From Candidatus Bathyarchaeota archaeon BA2 (GTDB lineage: Archaea; Thermoproteota; Bathyarchaeia; Bathyarchaeales; Bathyarchaeaceae), in the NCBI GenBank assembly GCA_001399795.1, contig LIHK01000029.1, forward strand, positions 1 through 47,560: a DNA stretch of 47,560 nt, in the 5' to 3' direction. The translations under genes and the position numbers were made by a program. This document shows positions 25,584 through 34,108 of this stretch, one piece after another; the first letter of the stretch is position 1; the number at the start of each line of letters is the position of its first letter. Under the pieces are notes generated by a model that searched no databases, was not told the DNA's origin, and was given only the letters and a program-made list of their open reading frames with translations.

Positions 25584-26828
25584 TTAGAATATGGACATTT
25601 TTGCCCTGTCTCCAAGAGCCTCTTCTATTCGGAGGAGTTCATTAATTTTCACCACTCGCTCTCCAGGTAACACACCAGTTTTGATGACTGGACAACGGAA
25701 CGCTACGGCTAGGTGGGCTATGTGCACATCGTTTGTTTCTCCAGAACGGTGGGACATGACTGGAACGTATCGTGTTTTCTTAGCCACTTCCGTGGTCTCC
25801 CAAGCGTCGGTGAGGGTACCCACTTGATTCGCTTTTATAATAACCGCGTTTCCAGCACAGATTTTCGCTCCGCGAGCTAGTCTCTCCCGGTTTGTTACAA
25901 ACAAGTCATCGCCGCAAATGAGGCATTTCTTAACCTTCTTGGTGACTTCTGCAAAGCTTTCATAGTCTTCTTCATGGAAGGGGTCTTCAACATAAGCGAG
26001 GTTGTAATCCTCAGTGAGACGCAACACGAAATCCAGCTGCTCTCCAGAATCCCTTTTCGCTCCATCTTGGACATACACGTAACGTTTTTCTTTTTGCCTC
26101 CAAAGGGTGGAAGCTGCTATATCAAGACCAGCTCTGCATTCAACTCCCAATTCACTTGAAACTTCTTCGCAAGCCTTCACCACAACTTCTAAGGCTTCTT
26201 CACTTTTTATGTTGGAGGCCCAAGCGCCTTCATCTCCCCTTCCACCAGTGAAAGTTTTATCCACTTTTTTGAGGAAAGAACCAACCTTTTGATGAACCAA
26301 AACGTTGGCTTTCGCCGCATCCGAAAAAGTGTTTGCCTTAAGGGGGAGAACCAAGAACTCCTGTATGTCCGGCGCCTTACCATGCACGTGCTTTCCTCCA
26401 CCCAAAACATTTCCTAGAGGATATGGGAGCTCATTTACAAGATAGCCGGCAAGATAGTGGAATAACGGCAAACCGTATGAAGTTGCAGCGGCCTCCGCCG
26501 TGGCTAGGGAAACAGCGAAAGCCGTGTTTCCTCCAACCTTTCTGAAGTCTTTTGTTCCATCGATTTCGTGAAGAAGAAGATCGATTTCTTCTTGGTTATC
26601 AGCGTTCATGCCAATTAACTCCGGGGTGATGAGTTCCTCCACCTTTTTTATCGCTTGGTCTATCCCCCCTTCAGGGTACGGAACCACTTCAGCTTTTCCT
26701 CTACTAGCTCCAGCTGGCGCAGAAGCTCTTCCAAACCCCGCCCCGGTTGCTACATCGACTTCCAGCGTTTCCTCCCCTCGACTGTTAAAAATTTTCCGAG
26801 CCGTGATATCTTCAATGACGGATGACAT
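25584..26828 (-). CDS. eno: Enolase
   Basis: 414 residues from ATG 26828 ([20 protein letters not shown]). Active-site regions are intact: [23 protein letters not shown], the magnesium ligands in EDPFHEEDY and [18 protein letters not shown] with the catalytic Lys, and [10 protein letters not shown]. It converts 2-phosphoglycerate to phosphoenolpyruvate. An open frame to 26906 is ignored because it runs into rpoN. Its place between rpoN and rps2 is ancestral in archaea. Confidence 0.97.
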   Translation of the reverse strand: MSSVIEDITARKIFNSRGEETLEVDVATGAGFGRASAPAGASRGKAEVVPYPEGGIDQAIKKVEELITPELIGMNADNQEEIDLLLHEIDGTKDFRKVGGNTAFAVSLATAEAAATSYGLPLFHYLAGYLVNELPYPLGNVLGGGKHVHGKAPDIQEFLVLPLKANTFSDAAKANVLVHQKVGSFLKKVDKTFTGGRGDEGAWASNIKSEEALEVVVKACEEVSSELGVECRAGLDIAASTLWRQKEKRYVYVQDGAKRDSGEQLDFVLRLTEDYNLAYVEDPFHEEDYESFAEVTKKVKKCLICGDDLFVTNRERLARGAKICAGNAVIIKANQVGTLTDAWETTEVAKKTRYVPVMSHRSGETNDVHIAHLAVAFRCPVIKTGVLPGERVVKINELLRIEEALGDRAKMSIF

Positions 26829-26841
26829 GTTGATAACCCCA

Positions 26842-27069
26842 TTAATATGGTTTAACCCATTTCTCCCTTCCAGCTTTCGTGTAAAACTTGAGAATTTCGT
26901 CGACAATCTCTACGTGGGACAGTAGCATGCGGCGACAACAATAGCGTGTTACTCCTAAACTATCTAAAACATCTCCTGAATCTTCTCCTGCCTTCACCCT
27001 TCTAGCGAAGTCTTCCCATTTGTCGCCAATCAGCTTGCCGCATGTAAAGCAGCGTACTGGTATGATTAT
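26842..27069 (-). CDS. rpoN: RNA polymerase subunit N (Rpb10), apparent ATA start
   Basis: About 75 residues. (ATA)[17 protein letters not shown] is the standard RpoN opening. The zinc set is CFTC and the adjacent Cys pair of RYCCRRML, and the end [20 protein letters not shown] is normal or slightly long. In frame there is a TAG at 27090-27088, and between it and the conserved residues there is no ATG, GTG or TTG. AGGAGGT lies 9 nt before the ATA codon (27069-27067) that aligns with the usual Met. So the gene either starts at ATA or the window has a base error there. It follows uS9 and precedes enolase by 13 nt; rpoK, often next to it, is absent. Confidence 0.9.
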   Translation of the reverse strand: MIIPVRCFTCGKLIGDKWEDFARRVKAGEDSGDVLDSLGVTRYCCRRMLLSHVEIVDEILKFYTKAGREKWVKPY

Positions 27070-27097
27070 TTTGAATAGACCTCCTTTCTATCATTCT

Positions 27098-27122
27098 AAA
27101 CACTTCAGATAATAAAGTGTTT
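27098..27122. promoter_or_regulatory. 8-bp hairpin between rps9 and rpoN
   Basis: AAACACTT (27098-27105) and AAGTGTTT (27115-27122) flank a 9-nt AT-rich loop. On the minus strand it lies in the 127-base gap before the rpoN Shine-Dalgarno. It could be a processing site or attenuator; it has no T tract on the transcribed side that would make a classic terminator. Confidence 0.4.
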
Positions 27123-27196
27123 TTGAGCATTTCCTTCCTACTTATACGTTTTGTCTTCATTTAGCTTAAACTTCTGGGTCAACACATCTAGATCTT

Positions 27197-27610
27197 TCAT
27201 CTGTAGCTTTTTTGATCTCTGGCTCTTGCACTTGGGCCTCCAAACTTTTTGGGTTCTTTTCGCCTAGGGTCGCCAGCAATCATGGTTCGATCATAGTCAA
27301 TGAGGGTTCTTCTAAGGCGCGAACTCTTCGTCCAGTTCAATAGGCACTTAGCTATGGCTATCCGCGCGGCTTCAGCTTGCCCCATGAAACCCCCGCCAGA
27401 CACCTTAACCTTTATATCAAGTTGTTTCCACACCTCGTCTCCAGCTAGGAAAAGAGGCACCATAATTTTGTCGCGGGCAAGTTTTGGTTCAAAAATCTCT
27501 ACAGGGACTCTATTTATGTGGATTCTTCCTTTTCCAATTTTGACGGTTGCTCGAGCAATGGCTGTTTTCCGTTTTCCGCTGAATACTAAAACCTTTTTGG
27601 TCTTCGACAT
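27197..27610 (-). CDS. rps9: Small ribosomal subunit protein uS9
   Basis: 137 residues from ATG 27610 ([20 protein letters not shown]). Hallmarks are [33 protein letters not shown] and the basic C-terminus [10 protein letters not shown] that reaches the P-site tRNA. The start is 2 nt after the uL13 stop, with AGGTGAA upstream; an in-frame start at 27658 is unlikely. Confidence 0.97.
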   Translation of the reverse strand: MSKTKKVLVFSGKRKTAIARATVKIGKGRIHINRVPVEIFEPKLARDKIMVPLFLAGDEVWKQLDIKVKVSGGGFMGQAEAARIAIAKCLLNWTKSSRLRRTLIDYDRTMIAGDPRRKEPKKFGGPSARARDQKSYR

Positions 27611-27611
27611 T

Positions 27612-28052
27612 TCATTCACCTGTTGGCGTCCACCCGACCTCTTTGGCAATTTCTCCAACTGTTATATATGGGCATCTTAATCTTTCTGCGCTGGCTTCAG
27701 GTATTGTTTGGGCTTCTTTGTCTTTAAGCTCTTGAGGGATGCCAAGGAAAACCTTGAGTCTCTTATACGCTTGTTGTCCTTTAGGCTTCTTCCGAGGAAG
27801 CATGCCGCGTATAGCTCGCCGAACAATCCCGTCCGGTCTCCTAGGGTGGTAGGGGCCCTTTCTAGGGTGACCAACCTCGAGGAATGTTTTAGCTTCTCTA
27901 ACTCTGCTTAGCCTCTTACCTGATACAGCCGCCTTTTCAGCGTTTACAATGATGATCGTTTCGCCTTGAAGAAGGCGGTTGGCTATGATGCTGGCCATTC
28001 GACCGAGAATCAGTCCCTTGGCATCGATCACCACAGCGTATTCAGCAACCAT
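27612..28052 (-). CDS. rpl13: Large ribosomal subunit protein uL13
   Basis: 146 residues from ATG 28052, with GGGTGA 5 nt upstream; GTG 28061 overlapping the eL18 stop is the alternative. Conserved parts are [40 protein letters not shown] and [11 protein letters not shown]. Part of the eL18-uL13-uS9 block. Confidence 0.96.
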   Translation of the reverse strand: MVAEYAVVIDAKGLILGRMASIIANRLLQGETIIIVNAEKAAVSGKRLSRVREAKTFLEVGHPRKGPYHPRRPDGIVRRAIRGMLPRKKPKGQQAYKRLKVFLGIPQELKDKEAQTIPEASAERLRCPYITVGEIAKEVGWTPTGE

Positions 28053-28057
28053 CCCAG

Positions 28058-28420
28058 TCACCCAATGACTTTCACGTTAGCGCCTTTTGGATTATTCTTC
28101 ATTAAATCAAGGATTGACAAACATTTTCCTTTAGCCCCCAAGATCTTTGTTCGCGCTTGGTCGGAAAAGGCAAAAGCAGCTACATTGATGGGGTGGTCGA
28201 TTTTTCCAGCGCCCAGCACTTTGCCGGGAACTGCCACGGTTTCTCCTTTTTTCGTATAACGGTTCAATCGACTCACGTTTACGGCTACGCGTCTACTTCT
28301 TGAATGTGACAGGCAATCCGCTATGTAGCACCATATCTCCACTTTGTTTTTTTGGGACTCCTTTCTTAAGGATCGCATGAGTTTTATCAACTCTGGATTT
28401 GCTGCTCTAACTTTCTTCAC
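28058..28420 (-). CDS. rpl18e: Large ribosomal subunit protein eL18
   Basis: 120 residues from GTG 28420, which overlaps the rpoD stop (GTGA). Conserved parts are ELIKLMRSLRKESQKNKVEI, VNVSRLNRYTKKGETVAVPG and KVLGAGKIDHPINVAAF. Its usual archaeal place after rpoD and before uL13 is kept. Confidence 0.96.
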   Translation of the reverse strand: MKKVRAANPELIKLMRSLRKESQKNKVEIWCYIADCLSHSRSRRVAVNVSRLNRYTKKGETVAVPGKVLGAGKIDHPINVAAFAFSDQARTKILGAKGKCLSILDLMKNNPKGANVKVIG

Positions 28421-29259
28421 TTCTTCCTCACTTTTAATTGCTTACTGAAGTCTACAATTTTTTTGTCAAGAATTTTGAGAGCTTCGAGAACAATTCGTTC
28501 AACGGGAAGAGCACCGGTGGATTCAATGTTAAAAATGAATGCGTCTTTATGCCAAGATATTTCGATGGCGGGCGGGTTTTTGGGACAAGCATCCACGCAA
28601 TCTTGGCAGAGGGTGCATTCGATTTCGTTTTGAGTTTTTATTCCTTCTCCGGTATTTACGAGAATCTTCTGGGGGCACATCTTCACGCAGTCGCCGCACG
28701 CATTGCAACTTTCTGCATTGATTTTGATTTGTGGTAGATATTTGTGGGTGCACATGGAGACTGGTTGCCATTTCGCGTGGTTCTTTCCCTTTCCAAGCCG
28801 GGCGTACGCCTCCAACTTTATTTTTTGCTCAGGAGCCAACTTTACGATTGGAATTCTGTCACTAACCGGTCTGACATCGGGATTTTCTGACTGCAAATCT
28901 TTGGAGTAGACTGTTATTACGTCCTCTGTGGCTTCAACTTCTAGTGTCAAAGATAGGCGGCAGAGGTTGCATCCAAACTCGCTCTTGCAGGTGCACTCCT
29001 CGGGCAGGTTGTAGGAATCTAGGTCTGTTTTGAGGGGAATAAATCCCATTCTATGGGCGAGAATCTCGTCGCGAATCATGGAAGAGTTTTCAATGATAAC
29101 TACCTCGTCTATAGCCATGGATGGGACCTCAGTGAGCATAATTCTGCGCAACGCGTTTACAAAGGAAACATTAACTCCCTTGATAATAAACCGCAGGTAA
29201 TCATCAGTTTTTTCAAGGATTTGAAGCTCCAACGCAGTTAAACCTCTTGACTTGGGCAC
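28417..29259 (-). CDS. rpoD: RNA polymerase subunit D (Rpb3/alpha-like) with two 4Fe-4S motifs
   Basis: 280 residues. The dimerisation domain (NVSFVNALRRIMLTEVPSMA) and the RAHRMGFIPL-type region are conserved. The inserted ferredoxin-like domain holds two complete four-Cys sets, CNACGDCVKMC followed by CP and CTLCQDCVDACP, around residues 182-226. A further Cys-rich segment (CTCKSEFGCNLC near 88-99) may bind zinc. Many archaeal D subunits keep one cluster or none; two suggest an Fe-S-dependent assembly or redox sensing. Start is GTG 29259. Normally preceded by uS11; here 1.7 kb of foreign genes intervene, and AT-rich DNA at 29298-29312 may supply a new promoter. Confidence 0.96.
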   Translation of the reverse strand: MPKSRGLTALELQILEKTDDYLRFIIKGVNVSFVNALRRIMLTEVPSMAIDEVVIIENSSMIRDEILAHRMGFIPLKTDLDSYNLPEECTCKSEFGCNLCRLSLTLEVEATEDVITVYSKDLQSENPDVRPVSDRIPIVKLAPEQKIKLEAYARLGKGKNHAKWQPVSMCTHKYLPQIKINAESCNACGDCVKMCPQKILVNTGEGIKTQNEIECTLCQDCVDACPKNPPAIEISWHKDAFIFNIESTGALPVERIVLEALKILDKKIVDFSKQLKVRKK

Positions 29260-29381
29260 TCACAAACACTGTGCTTTTCATAAGGAGAGAGAAAGCATTA
29301 TTTCAATATTATGGTTGCTGAGAGCAGAGAGTAAGTAATTTCTAGTGTTACCTTGTGTTAGGTATGATTGTTTGTTTACAC

Positions 29382-30167
29382 TTATGCCGTTGTGTACATC
29401 CAGTTTATGAAGTCTTCAGTGCTTGAAAAATCTAATACAATATCATCACTAAAAATTTTATATACCCTGTCAAAACCAAATCGTTCCATGTAATAGTTAA
29501 CTTCTTCTTGGATATCTTTACCCGTAATAGAATAGGAGGGAAATCCTGTGCTTGTGCAGTAATCCAGCGTTGCATCTACGAAACATATTTTATCGCCAGC
29601 AACTGGAAACAACGTTCCAATATGACCACCTTCTGACCCAGCAACGTATATGCAATAAATGTCGTATTTTCTATTTGTATAGCAACGTAGCATAGATGTG
29701 AGAAGTACAGCCTTGTCGTCACAATCTCCCTTTCTGCAATCCAGAGTCTGTTTTGGCAACTGATACATGTCTTCCATGAAAAAGAGCCCCCAACTAGGTT
29801 CGTCTGGAAGAACGGGATAGTAACCATCATATCTATATTCTACATTGTCTCTAACCAACTCGAATAATTTTTTGCAGTCATCCCAAAACTCGTTCACATC
29901 GTCTGGATTGCTCCAACCACCCGTAATAGAGTTAACCATACTTCTTACGTCGGAGTCATCTGGAGTGATTAAATCAGAGTCAAGTTTCGTGTGAAGGTTA
30001 ACTTTCGTTACTATCGCTTGGTAGGCATGGTTTATGGCATTACAGTGTATGTAGAGCCAAAGGTTCGATACTACTAAAATAGCGATTGCAATGACACTTA
30101 TGATTAATCCAACTTTTGCTTTCCCAATCCCTTTCTTTTCAATTTCTATCGTTCCTACCTCACCCAT
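29382..30167 (-). CDS. Membrane-anchored transglutaminase-like protein
   Basis: 261 residues from ATG 30167 (MGEVGTIEIEKK), chosen for GGTGAAGGT just upstream; TTG 30188 is possible. One N-terminal membrane segment (VGLIISVIAIAILVVSNLW) is followed by an external domain. The transglutaminase-like triad is visible: Cys in LDCRKGDCDDKAVLL, His in SEGGHIGTLFP, Asp in CFVDATLDYC. Such proteins act as cysteine peptidases or crosslinkers at the cell surface. It stands within the ribosomal protein superoperon, downstream of no relative, so it is probably an insertion. Confidence 0.8.
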   Translation of the reverse strand: MGEVGTIEIEKKGIGKAKVGLIISVIAIAILVVSNLWLYIHCNAINHAYQAIVTKVNLHTKLDSDLITPDDSDVRSMVNSITGGWSNPDDVNEFWDDCKKLFELVRDNVEYRYDGYYPVLPDEPSWGLFFMEDMYQLPKQTLDCRKGDCDDKAVLLTSMLRCYTNRKYDIYCIYVAGSEGGHIGTLFPVAGDKICFVDATLDYCTSTGFPSYSITGKDIQEEVNYYMERFGFDRVYKIFSDDIVLDFSSTEDFINWMYTTA

Positions 30168-30272
30168 TTTTACCTTCACCGTTTTCAATCATTATCACTT
30201 ATTATTTCATCACAAGTTATACTAAAGATTTAAGAAACTTTCTGGATTCTATAATGTTGCAGGTGTGAGTTT

Positions 30273-30401
30273 TTGTCTAGATATAAGCGTGATGTCTGTC
30301 CAGAGTGTAAGGTTAAGAAAGGTGACTCAAGTAAAAAGATATCGTATCAATGCAAGTTTTGTGAAAGATGGTTTGTGCAAAGCATTTCGAACCCAAATTA
30401 G
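30273..30401 (+). CDS. Short zinc-ribbon ORF
   Basis: 42 residues from TTG 30273: one ribbon with CPEC near 9-12 and CKFC near 27-30, then a short tail. It overlaps the next zinc-ribbon ORF by 34 nt in another frame and shares its theme, so the two may be parts of one decayed multi-ribbon gene. No Shine-Dalgarno stands out except GGTGTGAG at 30262-30269. Confidence 0.45.
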   Translation: MSRYKRDVCPECKVKKGDSSKKISYQCKFCERWFVQSISNPN

Positions 30402-30823
30402 TTCGCATACCAGACTATGATGCGTTTGTAAAGTATCCAGAAGTGAGAATTACTTTTGAAAAAGAATGGAGAGAAGACGGACACCCAGATTTCGCTTATT
30501 CCCTGAAAAGATTTAAAGAACTCGACATGGAAGAAAAGCTACACTCAAAACTGATAGAAGCTGCTCTTAATAGGTCAAAGGCATATCGCAAGAAAACACC
30601 AAGAAAAGATATCTGCCCCAAATGCGGTTCAACAAAACAATTCATGGAGGAACAAGCATTTAACAAAGAAACTGTGAGTATGAAATGTAAAATATGTGGC
30701 TTCAAGTGGACAGAACCAAGATTCAAAGAAAAAGAAAAACCTTCAGGACCTCCAATAATTGCAGAGAAGGATTTTTTGCCCGAGTTGTCATTCATATCGG
30801 AAGCCAGCTACAACATACAGTGA
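30368..30823 (+). CDS. Zinc-ribbon protein, probably frameshifted at its 3' end
   Basis: 151 residues as read. A helical region of about 75 residues (KYPEVRITFEKEWREDGHPD, KELDMEEKLHSKLIEAA) precedes a zinc ribbon (CPKC, then CKICGFKW). The last ~20 residues after a T6 run at 30772-30777 look unnatural, while the +1 frame there continues into another zinc ribbon, so the gene is likely broken or slips at that run. Unknown function; it sits on the strand opposite to the ribosomal genes. Confidence 0.55.
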   Translation: MVCAKHFEPKLVRIPDYDAFVKYPEVRITFEKEWREDGHPDFAYSLKRFKELDMEEKLHSKLIEAALNRSKAYRKKTPRKDICPKCGSTKQFMEEQAFNKETVSMKCKICGFKWTEPRFKEKEKPSGPPIIAEKDFLPELSFISEASYNIQ

Positions 30824-31049
30824 GAAATTTGAAATCTTTGAATGTCTTGAATGTGGCTTCGAATGGAAAGTTCCACAAGAACCAAAGAAAAAGCGTTTTG
30901 GCATTTTTAAATATTTCAATATTTCTGCTAAAATAATTTGGGGGAGGTTAAACTCTGCGTCCTCTGCGTCCTCCCTTTCTCCTTGTTCCGTCGTGTGGCA
31001 CTGGTGTTACCTCTTCAATGCGGCATATGCGGAATCCTGCCCTCGCTAG
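30759..31049 (+). pseudogene. Shifted-frame tail of the zinc-ribbon gene
   Basis: The frame reads FCPSCHSYRKPATTYSEKFE and then CLECGFEWKVP, a second zinc ribbon with the same CGF.W ending as the first. Removing one T from the T6 run at 30772-30777 joins it to the ORF starting at 30368. The open frame then runs 100 nt into the 3' end of rps11 on the other strand, where its residues are no longer plausible; the original end was probably lost. Confidence 0.55.
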
Positions 31050-31343
31050 GGCTCTTATGGCGGCTTGTGCTCCTGGCCCAGGCGTTCTGGCGTCTGATCC
31101 TCCGGGTGCTCGAACCTTTATGTGTATGGCTGTTATTCCCTTGTCTTTGGCGATGGAGGCGGCGTGGGCTGCGGCTCGCATAGCAGCATAAGCAGATGAT
31201 TCTAGGCGATCTGCCTTGACGTGCATGCCTCCGGAACTTCTAGCTATGGTTTCAGCGCCGGATATGTCAGTGAAGTGAATGAGGGTGTTGTTGTAGGAAC
31301 TATAAACATGAACAACTGCCCATGTTTCAGCTTTCTTGCTCAC
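30948..31343 (-). CDS. rps11: Small ribosomal subunit protein uS11
   Basis: 131 residues from GTG 31343 overlapping the uS4 stop (GTGA). Hallmarks are [56 protein letters not shown] and the C-terminal [16 protein letters not shown]. Confidence 0.97.
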   Translation of the reverse strand: MSKKAETWAVVHVYSSYNNTLIHFTDISGAETIARSSGGMHVKADRLESSAYAAMRAAAHAASIAKDKGITAIHIKVRAPGGSDARTPGPGAQAAIRALARAGFRICRIEEVTPVPHDGTRRKGGRRGRRV

Positions 31344-31900
31344 GACTTTTCCTCCTCAGCCCCTTCTACAGCCTCTGATTTTGTCTCGGCTACAACGCCT
31401 ACCGATTCTCGCAGAGGATGATTAGGGTTTGATAGAGAACTGGTTGGGGCATAGCTTATCTTAGCCTCTTCGTCTCTCAGAACCAGGTAGCTTGGAGAGA
31501 AAACTCGTCTTCCTTCAATGGCAACGTGCCCATGCGTGATCAGTTGGCGGGCTTGATGTATGGACTTGGCTAAGCCCTTTCGAAACACGAGTGTTTGAAG
31601 TCTGCGTTCAAGTATGTCTTCTAGAGACAGGTCTAGAACATCATCCAGCGCGGCTGTCTCAGGCAGAATTCCAAGGCGGTGGAGTCTGTCTAGAAGCTGT
31701 TTTTGCTCCTCAGCAGGCATGCCTAGGAGTGATCGGGCTGTTCCCCGAAAATTCGAAAGCATGGTTCTGTGGCGCCACATTTCCCTTTTATTTCTCAGTC
31801 CATACTGACCGAGCAGTTTAAGTTCGGCTTCCAGTATGTCGGTCTGCCAAGGAAACCTCGGTGTTTCGTATTTTTTTCGTTGTTTTTTAGGATCTCCCAT
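31340..31900 (-). CDS. rps4: Small ribosomal subunit protein uS4
   Basis: 186 residues. [20 protein letters not shown] at the start and an S4 RNA-binding domain near 104-160 ([37 protein letters not shown]) are typical of archaeal S4; the C-terminus is an acidic tail. The start shares one base with the uS13 stop (TAATG). Confidence 0.97.
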   Translation of the reverse strand: MGDPKKQRKKYETPRFPWQTDILEAELKLLGQYGLRNKREMWRHRTMLSNFRGTARSLLGMPAEEQKQLLDRLHRLGILPETAALDDVLDLSLEDILERRLQTLVFRKGLAKSIHQARQLITHGHVAIEGRRVFSPSYLVLRDEEAKISYAPTSSLSNPNHPLRESVGVVAETKSEAVEGAEEEKS

Positions 31901-32358
31901 TATTCTGCCCGCACCCGCTTTTTCTTAACACCCATAGCCTTTCCTTTTCTGCCTGTTGTTCTAGTTCGCTGTCCCCGCACCTTCAACCCATGAGCGTGAC
32001 GAAAGCCGCTCCACGATCTCATTTCTTTCATCTGATCTATGTCAGTTTTTGTTCGAAGAACCAAGTCAGAGCCCGTGAGATGAATATCCTCGCCAGTTTT
32101 CCCGTCCTTTTGACGATCTAGAAGCCATCCAGGTATGCCATGCTTCGCTGGTTTTTCGATGATATCCTCGATTTTTTTAACGTCAACGTCGGAGAGAAAG
32201 CCTAAGCGAGTTTCCGAATTGATTCCTGCCTTTTTAAGGATTATGTTGGCCAGCCTTATTCCTACCCCCTTGATGTCCGTTAGGGCATAAGCTACCTTTT
32301 GGGTGCCGTCTAGGTCAGCGCCAGCAACTCGAATGATGTGTCGAAACTCTTTGGACAT
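31900..32358 (-). CDS. rps13: Small ribosomal subunit protein uS13
   Basis: 152 residues from ATG 32358 (MSKEFRHIIRVAGADLDG). Conserved parts are TDIKGVGIRLANIILKKAG, RSWSGFRHAHGLKVRGQRT and the basic GRKGKAMGVKKK tail. An open frame up to 32406 overlaps the promoter and is not used. First gene of the uS13-uS4-uS11 run. Confidence 0.97.
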   Translation of the reverse strand: MSKEFRHIIRVAGADLDGTQKVAYALTDIKGVGIRLANIILKKAGINSETRLGFLSDVDVKKIEDIIEKPAKHGIPGWLLDRQKDGKTGEDIHLTGSDLVLRTKTDIDQMKEMRSWSGFRHAHGLKVRGQRTRTTGRKGKAMGVKKKRVRAE

Positions 32359-32405
32359 ATTAAACTTCCACATCTTTTTTAGGCTAACTACGGAAGTGAT
32401 TTGCA

Positions 32406-32420
32406 TTTTATTTAAACCTT
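32406..32420 (-). promoter_or_regulatory. Promoter of rps13
   Basis: Minus-strand AAGGTTTAAATAAAA is a strong archaeal TATA box with a purine-rich BRE side. It would start transcription near 32385, leaving a short leader before ATG 32358. Confidence 0.6.
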
Positions 32421-32597
32421 ATGAAAGGTAAGTTCTTTGCTCTTAACATTGTTGAGAGGCACACACCTAGAGAAAGAAAAAACAGTGGTCACTATTTTAT
32501 CGAACAATGCCTATCGATATTTTGGCATAGAACTCTTCAAAGACCTTTAGAGTAGAAGAATTAAAATGATGGCATTCGCTTTTGGTGTTAACTGTGC

Positions 32598-32607
32598 ATT
32601 AAAATAT
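32598..32607 (+). promoter_or_regulatory. TATA box of the SerK-like gene
   Basis: ATTAAAATAT is centred about 21-24 nt before ATG 32624, which fits a leaderless transcript. The rest of the 217-base divergent gap shows nothing else. Confidence 0.5.
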
Positions 32608-32623
32608 CGGGGCGCGGGTTGTC

Positions 32624-33481
32624 ATGTCTACTGAAACTTTTTTGATCCAGCATCCTAGCATCAGGATTGAAATCAAGCTTGAAGAAGTGGAGAAGTTACA
32701 CATCCACGAGGAGGTCATACCGGACATCCTTCACAAGCTTACCGAGGAGATCAGGGCAGACGGCTACCTTAGGCATCCTGTGATCGTGGATTCGAAAACG
32801 CTTGTCGTCCTCGATGGGATGCACAGATTTGCTGCTATCAAGAATCTCGGATGCCGCTTCATACCAGTCTGTCTGGTCGATTATGACAACCCCCACATAC
32901 TGATTGGTTGCTGGTGCCGAGTAGTAGATCACTCGTCAAATTTTGAAAAACTGGTAAGGGCGGTTAGGGAAATAGGTTTCACCGTCGAAGAATGTCCGAG
33001 GAAGACCGCCCGTAAACTGGTTAGTGAGCGGAAAGCAACGATTTCAATAGTGTCCCGCTCAAAGTGTTTCGCGGTATATGGACCCCAAGAGATTAAAGAA
33101 ATCTACGACGCAATAAAGCAGATAGAACTCAAACTTAAGTCTGTAGGCTATTCAATAGGGTACGACACAGACAGCGACGCCCTAGATAAAGTATCTTCAG
33201 GAAAGGCTCTTTCAATGTTTATGGTGCCCAACGTTTCGAAAAGGGATGTCGTAACAGTAGCTTTGAGGGGAGAAGTCTTCGCTCACAAGACAACACGCCA
33301 TGTAGTCCCTGTACGACCCCTCTTCGTGAATGTTCCCCTCGAATGGTTACACGGCAAATTAAGCCTCAAAAAAGCTAACGAGAACCTCGTAAGGTATCTG
33401 TCCAAAAAAGAGGTTAAACGCCTTCCTCCAGGGCAGGTCTTGGACCGCCGCTACGAGGAAGAGCTTTACATCTTTAAGTGA
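32624..33481 (+). CDS. ADP-dependent free-serine kinase-like protein (SerK, ParB/Srx fold)
   Basis: 285 residues. The ParB/sulfiredoxin core includes KLHIHEEVIPD with the conserved His-Glu, LVVLDGMHRFAAIKNLG for nucleotide binding (DGHHR in characterised SerK), and the C-terminal GEVFAHKTTRHVVPVRPLF, closely like the GEVF..KTTRHV..F of Thermococcus SerK. That enzyme phosphorylates free serine to O-phosphoserine, a cysteine precursor. The His-to-Met change in DGMHR should be checked. The last 30 residues (LSKKEVKRLPPGQVLDRRYE) extend past the usual end. Confidence 0.78.
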   Translation: MSTETFLIQHPSIRIEIKLEEVEKLHIHEEVIPDILHKLTEEIRADGYLRHPVIVDSKTLVVLDGMHRFAAIKNLGCRFIPVCLVDYDNPHILIGCWCRVVDHSSNFEKLVRAVREIGFTVEECPRKTARKLVSERKATISIVSRSKCFAVYGPQEIKEIYDAIKQIELKLKSVGYSIGYDTDSDALDKVSSGKALSMFMVPNVSKRDVVTVALRGEVFAHKTTRHVVPVRPLFVNVPLEWLHGKLSLKKANENLVRYLSKKEVKRLPPGQVLDRRYEEELYIFK

Positions 33482-33545
33482 ACTGTACATCTTATGATTC
33501 CGCAACTCCACTCGACGCGAAGCATTTTACTAGAATTAGAATTAT

Positions 33546-33974
33546 TTAAGTTGGAGGCCCACCCGACGTCCACTCTGGAACGCGGGCCTTCGGAATCGAA
33601 TCGGCTCGTGGAATGTAAGGCTTAACGTCAATTATTGGAGAAGCTTTGAGAGCATCGAGTTCCCTTACAGTTAAAGTACACTCCTCTATTTTCACAAGTT
33701 CCGTAACGCAAAGTCCAATAGGGTTCGGCCGACTTGGACTTCTAGAAGCGAACACACCTACCTGCGGCGCCCCAGGGTGCCTTCTCGGAACAACTCTGAG
33801 GGTGCGCCGTTCATTTTCATTATCTCGCAAATGGAACCAGTAAAGGATGATGATGTGGGAAAAGTCGTTGAGGCGTTGCAGTCCTAGGCAGAATTCTGGA
33901 AAGATTCTCACCTTCGACAACTCGCCAGCTTCCTCAACTACGCCAATAAACCGGATTTCACCTTCTCTGATCAT
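33546..33974 (-). CDS. trmO: TrmO/TsaA-family tRNA methyltransferase
   Basis: 142 residues from ATG 33974 (MIREGEIRFIGVVEE) with GGAGAGG upstream. The family core VFASRSPSRPNPIGLCVTEL is intact, preceded by ILYWFH and RRHPGAPQVG, and followed by LDALKASPIIDVKPYIP. TrmO uses SAM to methylate t6A37 of tRNA reading ACN codons. Upstream codons to 34067 are not family-like. Confidence 0.9.
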   Translation of the reverse strand: MIREGEIRFIGVVEEAGELSKVRIFPEFCLGLQRLNDFSHIIILYWFHLRDNENERRTLRVVPRRHPGAPQVGVFASRSPSRPNPIGLCVTELVKIEECTLTVRELDALKASPIIDVKPYIPRADSIPKARVPEWTSGGPPT

Positions 33975-34108
33975 GGGGCCTCTCCGTTTATATAATAGCG
34001 AACAAGTTGAAAAATGAGTTTTGCTCACAAACTCGAGAACCTCATAGATTGAATCTTGATTTAACATACAAAACTAATAAAAAACCGCTCCACCTCTTAC
34101 TCTTCTTT

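Noticed and set aside
27098-27122. Hairpin as intrinsic terminator of rps9.
   Set aside because: No T tract follows in the transcribed direction and rpoN-eno-rps2 normally continues the operon.
33517-33529. GCGAAGCATTTTA, like the edge of the dispersed repeat.
   Set aside because: Only 13 bases match; too short to call a copy.
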